Shown here: in pieces, positions 1 to 9,201 of the stretch
Position numbering within the stretch: the stretch's first letter is position 1
Layout: each line of letters begins with the position of its first letter
Source: Pseudomonas eucalypticola
GTDB lineage: Bacteria > Pseudomonadota > Gammaproteobacteria > Pseudomonadales > Pseudomonadaceae
Direction of reading: 5' to 3'
Assembly: GCF_013374995.1 (NCBI RefSeq)
Contig: NZ_CP056030.1
Coordinates: forward strand, 4,992,501-5,056,500
DNA: 64,000 bases
The notes under the pieces: generated by a model
The model's database searches: none
What the model was told of the DNA's origin: nothing
Seen by the model: the letters and a program-made list of their open reading frames with translations, nothing else
Translations under genes and position numbers: made by a program

Positions 1-1656
1 CGCACACGCTGGAGGAACCTGTTTCCACTGCTTGTTAGCCGGATGGCGTTACGCAAGCGTGGCTGGCTGTTTCTGGCGGTTGTGGGCATGGCGGCGCTGG
101 TGTTCGCCGGCGCAGGCGTCGTGATGGGCGCCGCGCAGGCATTTACACCCTATGCTCTGGGAGCAGCGGCCCTGTGGACAGCGTTGATCGGCGTCGCGCT
201 GTTTTCCCAAGCCCATGAAATGGCAGAAGCTGCCTGGTCACTGCATCACCGTCGCGTGTTCTACCCGGTGACCTACCCCCGCGCCTATCGCCCGAAAGTG
301 TCCATACATGTGCCCTGTCACAATGAACCGGCCGCCATGGTCATGCAGACCTTGGACGCACTGGCGCAATTGGACTATCCCGATTACGAAGTGCTGGTGA
401 TCGATAACAACACCCCACTGGCCGCGACCTGGCTGCCGGTACAAGCTCACTGCCGGGCTCTCGGCCAGCGCTTCAGGTTTTATCATGTTTCCAATTTGCA
501 AGGGTTCAAGGCCGGCGCCCTGAATTACGCGTTGGCACTAACGGCCGCTGACGCAGAACTGGTGGCGGTGATCGATTCGGACTATTGCGTGCACCGTGAC
601 TGGCTCAAACAACTGGCACCGCTGATGCTGGATCCGCACCTGGGGTTCATTCAGTCGCCGCAAGACTACCGGGACCACCACATAAATCTCTACAACCAGA
701 TTTGTTATGACGAATACCGTACGTTCTTCCATGTCGGAATGGTCATCCGCAATAACTACGATGCCATCATTCAACATGGCACCATGACCATCATCCGAAA
801 GTCGGTACTGGATCAATTGAAATGGTCGCCCTGGTGCATTTGTGAAGATGCGGAACTGGGCCTGAATATCCTGAGCCATGGTTATTCCAGTGCCTACTGC
901 ACCGATAGCTACGGCCGAGGGCTTATCCCCCATACCTTCGAAGACTTTCAAAAACAGCGATTTCGCTGGGCGTACGGCGCGGTGCAAATCCTCAGGCACC
1001 ATCGGCGGGCGCTGGTGCGGCCCGGGAAACTGAGTATTGCCCAACGCTACCACTTTGTCGTGGGCTGGCTACCCTGGCTCGGCAATGGCATCGCGCTGCC
1101 ACTGACCCTGGCTAGCCTTGCGTGGTCGGTGTTGATGGTGGTGGCGCCCACCCAGCGCCCTGCCCCCTGGTTGCTGACCCTTCCGATACTGGCGCTAACC
1201 CTCTTCAAACTGGTCAAGATAGCGTTCATCTACCTGCGCGTCATGGGGCTGCATTTCAAACACGCATTGCTTGCCACCGTCGGCGGCATGGCCCTTCACC
1301 ACACCATTGCCAAAGCCGTGATTTACGGCGCCATCAGCGAGCACATGCCATTCGTGCGCACGCCCAAATACCCCAAGTCCCAAGGCTGGCGCCGTTCGCT
1401 GCACAGCGTGCGCGATGAGTTGGCTTTGGCGGTCGCCCTGATGGCAGCAGGGGGTGGCATCCAAACACGTCACGGCTTCGCCTCGTTCGACCTGCTGCTG
1501 TGGCAACTCCTGCTGCTGGCTGAATCGCTGCCGTACCTAGCCGCGCTGTTCATGGCGTTCCTGGGGTGGCATTGCAACGCGGCCGACACCGTGAACGCGC
1601 CAGGACCGCTGGCGGAGAGCAGCCCGCCCCCCAGCTCAGAGCGAGAAATTTCCTAG
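1..1656 (+). CDS. Family 2 glycosyltransferase, NdvB/cellulose-synthase type (5' end outside window)
   Basis: Processive membrane glycosyltransferase that would polymerise a beta-glucan from a nucleotide sugar at the inner membrane. The GT2 signature is complete: a DxD-like VIDSDY near 571-588, the acid of CEDAEL at 841-858 and the QRFRW (QxxRW) motif at 955-969. Hydrophobic segments lie before the catalytic domain and several follow it. The frame has no stop back to base 1, and the first ATG (position 43) has no Shine-Dalgarno sequence, so I read the gene as cut by the window edge rather than starting at 43. Pseudomonas NdvB proteins carry an N-terminal glycoside-hydrolase-17 part before such a domain; whether that is present here cannot be seen. 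Fairly sure of the family, unsure of the product. Confidence 0.8.
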   Translation, partial: RTRWRNLFPLLVSRMALRKRGWLFLAVVGMAALVFAGAGVVMGAAQAFTPYALGAAALWTALIGVALFSQAHEMAEAAWSLHHRRVFYPVTYPRAYRPKVSIHVPCHNEPAAMVMQTLDALAQLDYPDYEVLVIDNNTPLAATWLPVQAHCRALGQRFRFYHVSNLQGFKAGALNYALALTAADAELVAVIDSDYCVHRDWLKQLAPLMLDPHLGFIQSPQDYRDHHINLYNQICYDEYRTFFHVGMVIRNNYDAIIQHGTMTIIRKSVLDQLKWSPWCICEDAELGLNILSHGYSSAYCTDSYGRGLIPHTFEDFQKQRFRWAYGAVQILRHHRRALVRPGKLSIAQRYHFVVGWLPWLGNGIALPLTLASLAWSVLMVVAPTQRPAPWLLTLPILALTLFKLVKIAFIYLRVMGLHFKHALLATVGGMALHHTIAKAVIYGAISEHMPFVRTPKYPKSQGWRRSLHSVRDELALAVALMAAGGGIQTRHGFASFDLLLWQLLLLAESLPYLAALFMAFLGWHCNAADTVNAPGPLAESSPPPSSEREIS

Positions 1657-1792
1657 GACAAATCACAAAATCAAACAGAACCGTCTGATAGGGCCGCCCA
1701 AGTCACATCCTTAAACTTTCTCTCGTTGGAGTCACCCAGGGAATCCCCTGAGGACTTCAGTCAACACTTAACCAAGAGAAAGGAACACGTTC

Positions 1793-2431
1793 ATGATTCG
1801 CACTCCAAAAAGCCTCATCGCCGTTTGCCTGCTGGCTGCCAGCTCCGCCGCCATGGCGGCTACCACCGCCGAACTGACCGTCAAGGGCCAGGTCGTTCCG
1901 ACCGCTTGCGAACCCTCCTTCGCCAACGCTGGCGTGGTGGAATATCAACTGTCCCACGCCGACCTGAACCCCGACGCTACCCTGCCTACCACCGTGGCAC
2001 CGAAGAACCTGGCCTTCACCATCCAGTGCACCAGCGCCACGCCAGTAGCCACCACCTGGGTCGACAACAAGCCTGAGCACAACGACAACCCATCCCATGT
2101 CAACTACTTCGGTTTCGGCAAGGATGCCAACGGCGATGCCATCGGCCGCCTGTGGGTACAGCACCCTGGCAGCAAGGCGTTGGGCGACGGCAAGCCAGTG
2201 GACGTGATCCACAGCACCGACAAGACCACCTGGACCAAGAACAACTACGGTCAGGTGAGCAAGCAGCACTTCACTTCGTTCGCCGCCGAAGGTGAAACCA
2301 CCCCAGGTGCCTACAGCGTCTACAGCGGCAACCTGCAGCTCAAGCCGACCATTCGCGCCACCGAGCAGATGGACATGTCCAGCGCGCTGGAAATCGACAG
2401 CAGCCTGACCATGGAAGTCGTTTACCTGTAA
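1793..2431 (+). CDS. DUF1120-type major fimbrial subunit
   Basis: Likely main pilin of a chaperone-usher fimbria, exported by Sec and polymerised at the outer membrane. It has 212 residues, with a signal peptide ending at AMA-ATTAEL. About 13 residues precede the first cysteine (VPTAC), enough for an N-terminal donor strand. A second cysteine (TIQCTS) gives the usual single disulfide of a pilin Ig fold, and the C-terminus is a beta-strand (TMEVVYL). It is the first gene of the operon, followed after 80 bases by the chaperone gene with a strong hairpin between them. AAAGGA about eight bases before the ATG is the ribosome site. Assignment to DUF1120 is from overall resemblance, not a search. 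Confidence 0.75.
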   Translation: MIRTPKSLIAVCLLAASSAAMAATTAELTVKGQVVPTACEPSFANAGVVEYQLSHADLNPDATLPTTVAPKNLAFTIQCTSATPVATTWVDNKPEHNDNPSHVNYFGFGKDANGDAIGRLWVQHPGSKALGDGKPVDVIHSTDKTTWTKNNYGQVSKQHFTSFAAEGETTPGAYSVYSGNLQLKPTIRATEQMDMSSALEIDSSLTMEVVYL

Positions 2432-2440
2432 ACGGCAACC

Positions 2441-2468
2441 CGGGCGCCATGACCCCGCATGGCGCCCG
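2441..2468 (+). terminator. Hairpin between pilin and chaperone genes (attenuator or mRNA stabiliser)
   Basis: Perfect 11-bp stem (arms 2441-2451 and 2458-2468, loop ACCCCG) directly after the pilin stop. Only two Ts follow, so it is more likely a partial terminator or a 3' stabiliser than a full stop. This is a common way to make far more major subunit than chaperone and usher. Confidence 0.6.
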
Positions 2469-2511
2469 TTTCACCCTCGCACGCCCCCATTTTTTTCCAT
2501 CAGAGCTCCCG

Positions 2512-3246
2512 ATGAACCTGCCCAAACCCTTTCTGCGGCTGGTAGTGCCCGTGCTCGCCCTCGGTTTAGCCGCCCAGGCCATGGCCGCCGGGATGGTGCC
2601 CGACACTACCGTGCTGCGCGTCAACGCAGCGGATGGCGAAGCCAGCCTGAATGTCACCAACACCGACCAGGCCGCCGCCCTGCTGTACACCTCACTGACC
2701 GACCTTGAGCAACAGCCCCAGGCCTACCTGCTGGCCAGCCCTCCCGTTACCCGGGTAGAGGCTGGGGAGAAACAGCTGGTGCGCTTTATGCTGAAACCGG
2801 GGCAGACCATCACCGAGCAGCACATGCTGCGGGTGATCTTCGAAGGCATCCCCGAACGTCGGCTGGGCAACCCCAGCGACCTGAACGTCACCGTACGCCA
2901 GAATTTGCCCGTGATCCTGCATCCCAAGGGCCTGGCCGAAGACCCGCAGCCCTGGAAGCGCCTGGCTTGGCGCCAGGACGCCAGCACGATCACGCTGAGC
3001 AACGACAGCCCCTATGTGGTCCGCCTGAGCCAGCACGTCACGCTGCTGCCGGACAAGATCAACCTGGCTTTGCCACATACCTACGTGCTGCCGCGCAGCC
3101 ACCTGGTGATTGACCTGCCCGCGCCGCTGAAACCCGGCCAGCCGCGCTCAGTGCGCCTGCACCCGGCCAGCCCTTACGGCTTTCAGGGCAAGCCTTACGA
3201 AGCGCCGCTGACCTGCGCGCCCGACGCACAAGGCTGCCTGCAATGA
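2512..3246 (+). CDS. Fimbrial chaperone (PapD family)
   Basis: Periplasmic chaperone that caps pilin subunits by donor-strand complementation and delivers them to the usher. The ATG at 2512 is preferred over an in-frame ATG at 2449: it follows GAGCTCCC and gives a clean signal peptide (MNLPKPFLRLVV...AMAAG). The 244-residue product has the two-Ig-domain length. The alternating hydrophobic G1-type strand is recognisable around NVTVRQNLPVILHPKG. The stop overlaps the usher start by four bases (ATGA at 3243-3246), indicating translational coupling. Confidence 0.85.
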   Translation: MNLPKPFLRLVVPVLALGLAAQAMAAGMVPDTTVLRVNAADGEASLNVTNTDQAAALLYTSLTDLEQQPQAYLLASPPVTRVEAGEKQLVRFMLKPGQTITEQHMLRVIFEGIPERRLGNPSDLNVTVRQNLPVILHPKGLAEDPQPWKRLAWRQDASTITLSNDSPYVVRLSQHVTLLPDKINLALPHTYVLPRSHLVIDLPAPLKPGQPRSVRLHPASPYGFQGKPYEAPLTCAPDAQGCLQ

Positions 3247-5684
3247 ACCCGGCCACCCCTCGGCCATGTTGGCCACTGTATTGGGCGATGAGCGCCTGTA
3301 TCCTGCCGTTGCCCAGCCATGCCGCCACCGCCGGCTTCGACGCGCAAACCCTGAAGCAACGGGGCATCGACCCAAGCCTGAGCCAGTATTTCGCCCAGGC
3401 GCCACGCTTTGCACCCGGTGTGCGTCGGGTCAACCTCACCCTGAACGGCAAGGCCCTGGGTGCAGTCGACACGCGCTTCGACGATCAGGGCCAGCTCTGC
3501 TTCGACGCCCAACTGCTCGCCAAGGCCGGCCTGCGCACCCCGTCCCAGGCGACGCCTGGCAGCGGTTGCCATGACTACCTGGTGGCGTTCCCGCGCACGG
3601 TGGTCAAACTTCGCCCTGAACGCCAACAGGTCGACCTGCTGGCCAGCGATGACAGCCTCGAGCGCGCGCCCACGCGTACGGCACCGTTCCAGGGCGGTGG
3701 CAGTGCCGCCACGCTCAACTACGAGCTGTATGGCGCCGCCAACCAGTTCCTGGGCCACTCCAGCCACTACACGGCCGCCAATGCCGAACTGGGGGTCAAC
3801 CTGGGCGACTGGCTGGTGCGCAGCCGCCACAGCTACAGTGCCTTCAATGACCGTGCTCATACCGAGAACCTTTATACCTACGCCCAGAAGACCCTGGTCG
3901 AACAGGGCAGCATCCTCCAGCTGGGCGAACTGAACATCAGCCACTCGGTACTGCCCGGCGCGCCCATCACCGGCCTGCAATGGGTACCGGAAGCCGCGCT
4001 GCAACGTCGCGGGCACAGCGGCGTGCAGGTGCAGGGGTTCGCCCAGGACAACGCCCGGGTCGAAGTCCGCCAGGCCGGCGCCTTGATTCATGATCAGATG
4101 GTGCCCGCCGGTCCCTTCGAATTGCGCGACCTGGCGCTGTTCAACAGCAGCAGCGACCTGGACGTGCGAGTGATCGAAACCAGTGGCCGCGAGCAACGCT
4201 TCAGTGTACCGGCCATCAACCTGGGCACCGCGACCCGGGTGGCAGGCGGGTTTTCGTTCGCCCTGGGCAAGGTGCGTACCTTCCACTCCGACGACCTCAA
4301 CGCCCCGCTGATGGCCACGGCCTCCAACGGCTGGTTGCTGGGCGAACGCTACCGCTTCGCCCTGGGCGGCACGCTGGGCGACCATGACTACCGCGCCACC
4401 GGCATGACCCTGGACACCGGTTTCGGCCCCGACATCTCGCTGGGCCTGGGCACCCTGCTGTCCCACGGCGGCCCCCAGGGCACCAGCGGCGCCCAGTTCA
4501 ACGGGCAACTCTCGGTAAAATGGCCCCACGGGCTGTCCACCGGGCTGAACCTGAGCCGCGAGACACCCGGCTACCGTGACCTGTCCGACACCCTGGCCCG
4601 GCGCTACGACGAACGCCAGTACTACCGCAGCAGCCGCGACCAGTTCGGGCTGTCGGTGAGCTGGTTCAACCCGACGTTCGGCGCGCTGTCGGCCACTTAC
4701 GCCAGCGCGGTGCAGTTCAACGGTCAGCGCAGCGACTTCATCACCGGCAGTTGGAACCGCAACGTCGGCCAGGTGAACCTGGGGCTGCGCGTGGAACACA
4801 ACACCCGGCAACTACGCCGCTACCGCGCCGATCACGAGCGCTTCGACCGCCAGGAGCAATCGGCGGTGTACCTCACCGCCAGCCTGCCGCTGGGCAGCGG
4901 CAGCCGCCTGCGCAGTTATGCCGGCCGCCGTGGGGAACGCAACACCTATGGCAGCACCCTCAACAGCCAGCTCAGCGACCGCGTGCAGACCAGTTTGAGC
5001 GCCGAGTACGAAGCGCCGGATGCCCGCCAGTCACTCAGCGCCGGGCTCAACCTGCTGACCGACAGCGCCCGCACGCAACTCTCGGTGACCCAGGGCAACG
5101 AAGGCCGGCGGGGCGCCAGCCTCCAGGCCAGCGGCGCGGTGGCCGTGCACGGTGACGGCGTGACCTTCTCGCCGTACGCCATCGGGGACACCTTCGCCAT
5201 CGCCCGCGTGGGCGATGTGGCCGGCATCAAGTTGCAGACACCCAGCGGCCCGGTATGGACCGACCGCTCGGGGCAAGCGGTGGTCGCGCAACTGCCGGCC
5301 TATCAGCCCAGCCAGGTGGAAGTCGCCACCCGCAGCCTGCCAAGGGCGGTGGACGTGGTCAACGGCCACCAAGCGATCACGGCCGGGCGTGGCTCGGTGC
5401 ACCGTCTGGGCTTCTCCGTGGTGCACAACCGCCGCGTACTGTTGACCCTGGACGCCGCCAGCCGCGCGCGCTTGAACAAGGGCGACAGCGTGGTCGACGC
5501 GCAAGGTCAGTTCGTGACTGCCGTGCTGGATGGCGGCCAGGTATTCCTGGAAAACGCCGACGCCCAGGGCTTGAGCGTGTCACGCCAGGGCCAACGGCTA
5601 TGCACACTGGGCTTCGACCTGCCCGCGCAGCCCGATCTGGACAGCCCCTACGAACAGTTGGACGCCCATTGCCCGTCAACCTGA
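3243..5684 (+). CDS. Fimbrial outer-membrane usher
   Basis: Outer-membrane pore that accepts chaperone-subunit complexes and threads the fimbria outward. It has 813 residues with a signal peptide (PLPSHAATAG), an N-terminal chaperone-binding region (AGFDAQTLKQRGIDPSLSQY), a long beta-barrel with the plug insertion, and a C-terminal domain with CTLGFDLP and a last cysteine in DAHCPST. Length is typical of ushers. It overlaps the chaperone by four bases and is followed after ten bases by the small subunit gene. I did not assign a chaperone-usher clade. A long frame on the opposite strand inside it is a GC-driven shadow. Confidence 0.9.
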   Translation: MNPATPRPCWPLYWAMSACILPLPSHAATAGFDAQTLKQRGIDPSLSQYFAQAPRFAPGVRRVNLTLNGKALGAVDTRFDDQGQLCFDAQLLAKAGLRTPSQATPGSGCHDYLVAFPRTVVKLRPERQQVDLLASDDSLERAPTRTAPFQGGGSAATLNYELYGAANQFLGHSSHYTAANAELGVNLGDWLVRSRHSYSAFNDRAHTENLYTYAQKTLVEQGSILQLGELNISHSVLPGAPITGLQWVPEAALQRRGHSGVQVQGFAQDNARVEVRQAGALIHDQMVPAGPFELRDLALFNSSSDLDVRVIETSGREQRFSVPAINLGTATRVAGGFSFALGKVRTFHSDDLNAPLMATASNGWLLGERYRFALGGTLGDHDYRATGMTLDTGFGPDISLGLGTLLSHGGPQGTSGAQFNGQLSVKWPHGLSTGLNLSRETPGYRDLSDTLARRYDERQYYRSSRDQFGLSVSWFNPTFGALSATYASAVQFNGQRSDFITGSWNRNVGQVNLGLRVEHNTRQLRRYRADHERFDRQEQSAVYLTASLPLGSGSRLRSYAGRRGERNTYGSTLNSQLSDRVQTSLSAEYEAPDARQSLSAGLNLLTDSARTQLSVTQGNEGRRGASLQASGAVAVHGDGVTFSPYAIGDTFAIARVGDVAGIKLQTPSGPVWTDRSGQAVVAQLPAYQPSQVEVATRSLPRAVDVVNGHQAITAGRGSVHRLGFSVVHNRRVLLTLDAASRARLNKGDSVVDAQGQFVTAVLDGGQVFLENADAQGLSVSRQGQRLCTLGFDLPAQPDLDSPYEQLDAHCPST

Positions 5685-5694
5685 GGCTTACACG

Positions 5695-6231
5695 ATGAAT
5701 CGACTGAACCTTGCCCTGGGCCTCGCCCTGGCCTGCACTGCCGCCGGCACCCAGGCAGCCGAGCCCTGCCGCATCGCGCTGGACCAGCCAGAGCTCGACT
5801 ACGGGGTGCTGCAACTGCCCACCGGAAGCCGCCTGGACAGTTTCCAACAGGCCCATGCGCTGCCCGAGCGCACTGTACGGGTTCGCATCAGTTGTCCCGT
5901 GCCCGGGCCACTGGCCGTGGACCTGACAGGGGCCAGCGCGGGCGGCCAGGCGCGCTTCGCCGAGGCAGGCCACCTGCGCCTGCAACTGACCCAGGCCACC
6001 GTCGACGGTGCGGTGGTGGACCTGGCCAACGTCAACCAGGGCCCGACCGGGCAACGCGAGCTGGAGGTGCAACCCGGCCAGCGGATCGTGCCCGTCAACG
6101 CCGGCCAGCCGGTACTGGGCAGCGAGTGGGCGATGACCCTGCTCGTCACCCCGAGCCTGCCGCTGGGGGAACTGCGCCGCGCGGACGAAACCCAGTTGCA
6201 GGGCAGCCTGGCCCTGCAACTGGCCGAGTAG
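5695..6231 (+). CDS. Small fimbrial subunit, candidate tip or terminating subunit
   Basis: Last gene of the fimbrial operon. It has 178 residues and a signal peptide (LACTAAGTQA-AEPC). Two cysteines (AEPCRIAL and RISCPVP) and a beta-rich sequence fit a pilin fold. The first cysteine lies only about four residues into the mature chain, leaving no room for a donor strand like that of the major subunit. A subunit without a donor strand cannot insert into a neighbour's groove, which would place it at the fibre tip; that is inference. No lectin-like domain is attached, so it is not a classical two-domain adhesin. Confidence 0.7.
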   Translation: MNRLNLALGLALACTAAGTQAAEPCRIALDQPELDYGVLQLPTGSRLDSFQQAHALPERTVRVRISCPVPGPLAVDLTGASAGGQARFAEAGHLRLQLTQATVDGAVVDLANVNQGPTGQRELEVQPGQRIVPVNAGQPVLGSEWAMTLLVTPSLPLGELRRADETQLQGSLALQLAE

Positions 6232-6330
6232 CGCACCGGCAAGGGCCGAATGGCGAAAGGGCCGTACACTGGGGGCAATTTGCTTTACCATTACGGCCCT
6301 TCATTGCCCGTTCTGTATCCGGAGTCTTTC

Positions 6331-7482
6331 ATGACGGCCCACGCCGACCTTTCGCCCACGCTGCAACTCGCTTGCGACCTGATCCGCCGCCCTTCGGTGA
6401 CCCCTGTGGACGCCGATTGCCAGAAGCTGATGATGCAGCGCCTGGGGGATGCCGGCTTTACGCTCGAACCCATGCGGATCGAAGACGTCGACAACTTCTG
6501 GGCCAGCCACGGCACCCAGGAAGGCCCGGTGCTGTGCTTCGCCGGCCACACCGACGTGGTGCCCACCGGCCCGGTCGCGGCCTGGCAGAATGACCCCTTC
6601 GACGCCCTGATCGACGCCGACGGCATGCTGTGCGGCCGTGGCGCCGCCGACATGAAAGGCAGCCTGGCGGCCATGCTGGTGGCGGCCGAGCGTTTCGTCG
6701 GCGACTACCCCGACCATCGCGGCAGCGTCACCTTCCTGATCACCAGTGACGAAGAGGGCCCTGCCCATCACGGCACCAAGGCCGTGGTCGAGCGCCTGGC
6801 CGCGCGCAACGAGCGCCTGGACTGGTGCATCGTCGGCGAACCCTCGAGCACCCGCCTGGTGGGCGATGTGGTGAAGAACGGCCGTCGTGGTTCCCTGGGC
6901 GCCACCCTGACCGTGCGCGGCAAGCAAGGGCACGTGGCCTACCCGCACCTGGCTCGCAACCCCATTCACCTAGCAGCCCCGGCCCTGGCGGAACTGGCGG
7001 CCGAACATTGGGATGACGGCAACGCCTTCTTCCCGCCGACCAGCTTCCAGGTCTCGAACCTGAATGCGGGCACGGGCGCCACCAACGTGATTCCCGGCGA
7101 ACTGACCGCGGTGTTCAACTTCCGCTTCTCCACCGAATCCACGGTGGAAGGGCTCAAGGCCCGGGTCGCGGCGATCCTCGACAAACACGAACTGGACTGG
7201 CACGTGGACTGGGCGCTGTCGGGCCTGCCGTTCCTCACCGAGCCCGGGGCATTGCTGGACGCGGTGTCGGCCAGCATCAAGGCCGTCACCGGCCGTGACA
7301 CCCAGGCCTCCACCAGCGGCGGTACCTCCGATGGCCGCTTCATCGCCACCCTGGGCACCCAGGTGGTCGAACTGGGCCCGGTCAACGCTACGATTCACCA
7401 GGTCAACGAGCGCGTGCTGGCCAGCGACCTCGACGTGTTGACCGAGATCTACTACCAGACCCTGGTGAAGCTGCTCGCATGA
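6331..7482 (+). CDS. dapE: Succinyl-diaminopimelate desuccinylase
   Basis: Zinc hydrolase that releases succinate from N-succinyl-LL-2,6-diaminopimelate in lysine and peptidoglycan precursor synthesis. It has 383 residues of M20 peptidase type: metal ligands in [18 protein letters not shown] and TSDEEGPA, and the dimerisation-domain histidine near [12 protein letters not shown]. The ATG at 6331 is chosen over an upstream in-frame ATG (6250) because GGAG lies just before it and homologues start with a short leader before [15 protein letters not shown]. The stop overlaps the rlmA start (ATGA, 7479-7482). Confidence 0.95.
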   Translation: MTAHADLSPTLQLACDLIRRPSVTPVDADCQKLMMQRLGDAGFTLEPMRIEDVDNFWASHGTQEGPVLCFAGHTDVVPTGPVAAWQNDPFDALIDADGMLCGRGAADMKGSLAAMLVAAERFVGDYPDHRGSVTFLITSDEEGPAHHGTKAVVERLAARNERLDWCIVGEPSSTRLVGDVVKNGRRGSLGATLTVRGKQGHVAYPHLARNPIHLAAPALAELAAEHWDDGNAFFPPTSFQVSNLNAGTGATNVIPGELTAVFNFRFSTESTVEGLKARVAAILDKHELDWHVDWALSGLPFLTEPGALLDAVSASIKAVTGRDTQASTSGGTSDGRFIATLGTQVVELGPVNATIHQVNERVLASDLDVLTEIYYQTLVKLLA

Positions 7483-8294
7483 TGCTCACCTGCCCCATTT
7501 GCAACGCTGGCCTGGCCAAGGCCGGCAACGGCGTGGTGTGCCCCGCCGGGCACAGCTTCGACCGCGCCCGCCAGGGTTACCTGAACCTGTTGCCGGTGCA
7601 GCACAAGAACAGCCGCGACCCGGGTGACAACCAGGCCATGGTCGAGGCCCGCCGCGACTTCCTCAACGCCGGTCACTACGCCCCCGTGGCCCAGCGCCTG
7701 GCGGAACTGGCGGCCGAGCGCCAGCCCGGGCGCTGGCTCGACATCGGCTGCGGCGAAGGCTATTACACCGCGCAGATCGCCGAAGCCCTGCCCCGGGCCG
7801 ACGGCTACGCCCTGGACATCTCCCGCGAAGCCGTGAAGCGCGCGTGCAAGCGCAACCCGGCAGTCACCTGGCTGGTGGCAAGCATGGCACGCATTCCGCT
7901 GCCCGACGCCAGCTGCCAGTTTCTGGCCAGCGTCTTCAGCCCGCTGGACTGGCAGGAAGCCAAGCGCCTGCTGGTGCCCGGTGGCGGCCTGATGCGCGTG
8001 GGGCCCACCCGCGAGCACCTGATGGAGTTGCGCGAACAGCTTTATGATGAAGTGCGCGAATACGTGGACGACAAGCATCTGCTGCAAGTGCCCGAGGGCA
8101 TGGCGCTGGCCCACAGCGAGACCCTGAAATTCAAGATCAAGCTGATCGACGGCCCGTCGCGTGCCAACCTGCTGGCCATGACACCCCACGGCTGGCGTGC
8201 CAGTGCCGAACGTCGCGCCCAGGTCATCGAGCAGCCACGCCCCTTCGTGGTGACCGTGTCCATGCGTTACGATTATTTCGTGCTGCAACCCTGA
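7479..8294 (+). CDS. rlmA: 23S rRNA (guanine-N1)-methyltransferase
   Basis: Methylates N1 of G745 in helix 35 of 23S rRNA using S-adenosylmethionine. The 271-residue protein begins with the RlmA zinc finger (CPIC ... VCPAGHSF) and then the class I SAM site [25 protein letters not shown] is the family's conserved stretch after the finger. It is translationally coupled to dapE by an ATGA overlap; the next codon is also ATG, so the start could be either of two adjacent Met codons. Confidence 0.92.
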   Translation: MMLTCPICNAGLAKAGNGVVCPAGHSFDRARQGYLNLLPVQHKNSRDPGDNQAMVEARRDFLNAGHYAPVAQRLAELAAERQPGRWLDIGCGEGYYTAQIAEALPRADGYALDISREAVKRACKRNPAVTWLVASMARIPLPDASCQFLASVFSPLDWQEAKRLLVPGGGLMRVGPTREHLMELREQLYDEVREYVDDKHLLQVPEGMALAHSETLKFKIKLIDGPSRANLLAMTPHGWRASAERRAQVIEQPRPFVVTVSMRYDYFVLQP

Positions 8295-8312
8295 TTCCAA
8301 GTGAGTACGTCC

Positions 8313-8690
8313 ATGCGCCAACCCGATATCGAGATTTACCTCAAAGACGCCGACGTCGACCACAAGGCCATCGCCGCCTGGCTGGGCGAGGCCCTGGGCC
8401 CGTGCAGCGACTGGGTGCAGAAAGGCCAGACGTGGAAATGCACCGCTGGCGGCGTGCCCGTGACCTGGCTGCCCAAGGCCGTGGGCAAGTGGAACAGCCT
8501 GTACCTGGAAAGCGACCAGACCCCTTGGGATGACGACATCGCCTGTGCCCGCGCCGCGTTCGCCGCGTTGCAGGTGGAAGTGCGCTGCGCCCCGGGCAGT
8601 TGGGTGGAAGAGGAAGGCGAGGAAAGCGCTGACACCTGGATTCGCGTCAGCGAAGAGGGCGAAGAGCAGATCACCTGGCGTACCAGCTGA
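8313..8690 (+). CDS. Conserved hypothetical protein
   Basis: A soluble acidic protein of 125 residues if translation starts at the ATG at 8313; a GTG at 8301 would add four residues, but GTGAG at 8301-8305 sits well as a ribosome site for 8313. No signal peptide or membrane segment. Central conserved-looking stretch GVPVTWLPKAVGKWNSLYLE and a C-terminal run rich in Glu (WVEEEGEE). It follows rlmA by 18 bases and is probably in the dapE operon. No function recognised. Confidence 0.75.
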   Translation: MRQPDIEIYLKDADVDHKAIAAWLGEALGPCSDWVQKGQTWKCTAGGVPVTWLPKAVGKWNSLYLESDQTPWDDDIACARAAFAALQVEVRCAPGSWVEEEGEESADTWIRVSEEGEEQITWRTS

Positions 8691-8715
8691 ACTCCCAGGC
8701 AACCCTCCAAGAGTA

Positions 8716-8780
8716 CCGGGCGAAGCTCGGGAGGCGGGTAACCCGATCGATCGGGCCTTGCTTTTCCCGAGCTTGCCCGC
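8716..8780. repeat. REP-like palindromic element, family A copy 1
   Basis: Two inverted arms (8716-8732 and 8765-8780) share the core GGGCRAAGCTCGGGA. Between them lies the perfect palindrome CCCGATCGATCGGG (8742-8755). It lies between convergent genes and may help end transcription. The same core recurs at 23776-23864 and 51400-51433. Confidence 0.7.
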
Positions 8781-8804
8781 TGCTGCAAACGTGCAGCGCA
8801 GTCC

Positions 8805-9014
8805 TCAGAGGCCCTGCACGTCCTCGGCCTGCGGGCCCTTGGGGCCGTCGACCAGGGCGTATTCCACCTGCTGCCCCTCTACCAGCGAGCGATGCCCCTC
8901 GCCGCGGATGGCGCGAAAGTGCACGAACACGTCCGCCCCGCCCTCACGCTGGATAAAGCCATAGCCCTTGGCATCGTTGAACCACTTGACGCTTCCTGTC
9001 TCACGAGACGACAT
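8805..9014 (-). CDS. Cold-shock domain protein (CspD-like)
   Basis: A single cold-shock domain of 69 residues that binds single-stranded RNA or DNA. RNP1 (KGYGFI) and RNP2 (VFVHF) are both present. The ATG at 9014 is preferred to an upstream GTG because GGAG lies eight bases before it. The chain is shifted from the CspA at 51116: more Glu/Gly ([19 protein letters not shown]) and a C-terminus [13 protein letters not shown]. It is transcribed divergently from plsB. The exact paralogue name (cspD or another) cannot be settled from the sequence alone. Confidence 0.9.
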   Translation of the reverse strand: MSSRETGSVKWFNDAKGYGFIQREGGADVFVHFRAIRGEGHRSLVEGQQVEYALVDGPKGPQAEDVQGL

Positions 9015-9201
9015 CGGCACTACTCCGTTTATTTCTATTTATGGACCCGCTGTTGCCCGCCCCCTGAGAGGCCGGCGCTCCTTTGGCAGGCGCGGTCGAG
9101 TATAGGCCGCGCCTGTCACAATTATTATGACGGCGGCGCTTTTTGCCAGACGATCGACCCTGTACAGTGCCGAGCATCCGTTTCAAGCAAGCACAGGCCT
9201 T

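Noticed and set aside
3195-4811. 538-codon open frame on the minus strand inside the usher gene
   Set aside because: Antisense to a clear usher gene, no ribosome site, composition of a GC-rich shadow frame.
6257-6300. 9-bp inverted repeat AGGGCCGTA / TACGGCCCT upstream of dapE
   Set aside because: Loop of 26 bases and no T-run; could be chance, so not called a terminator.
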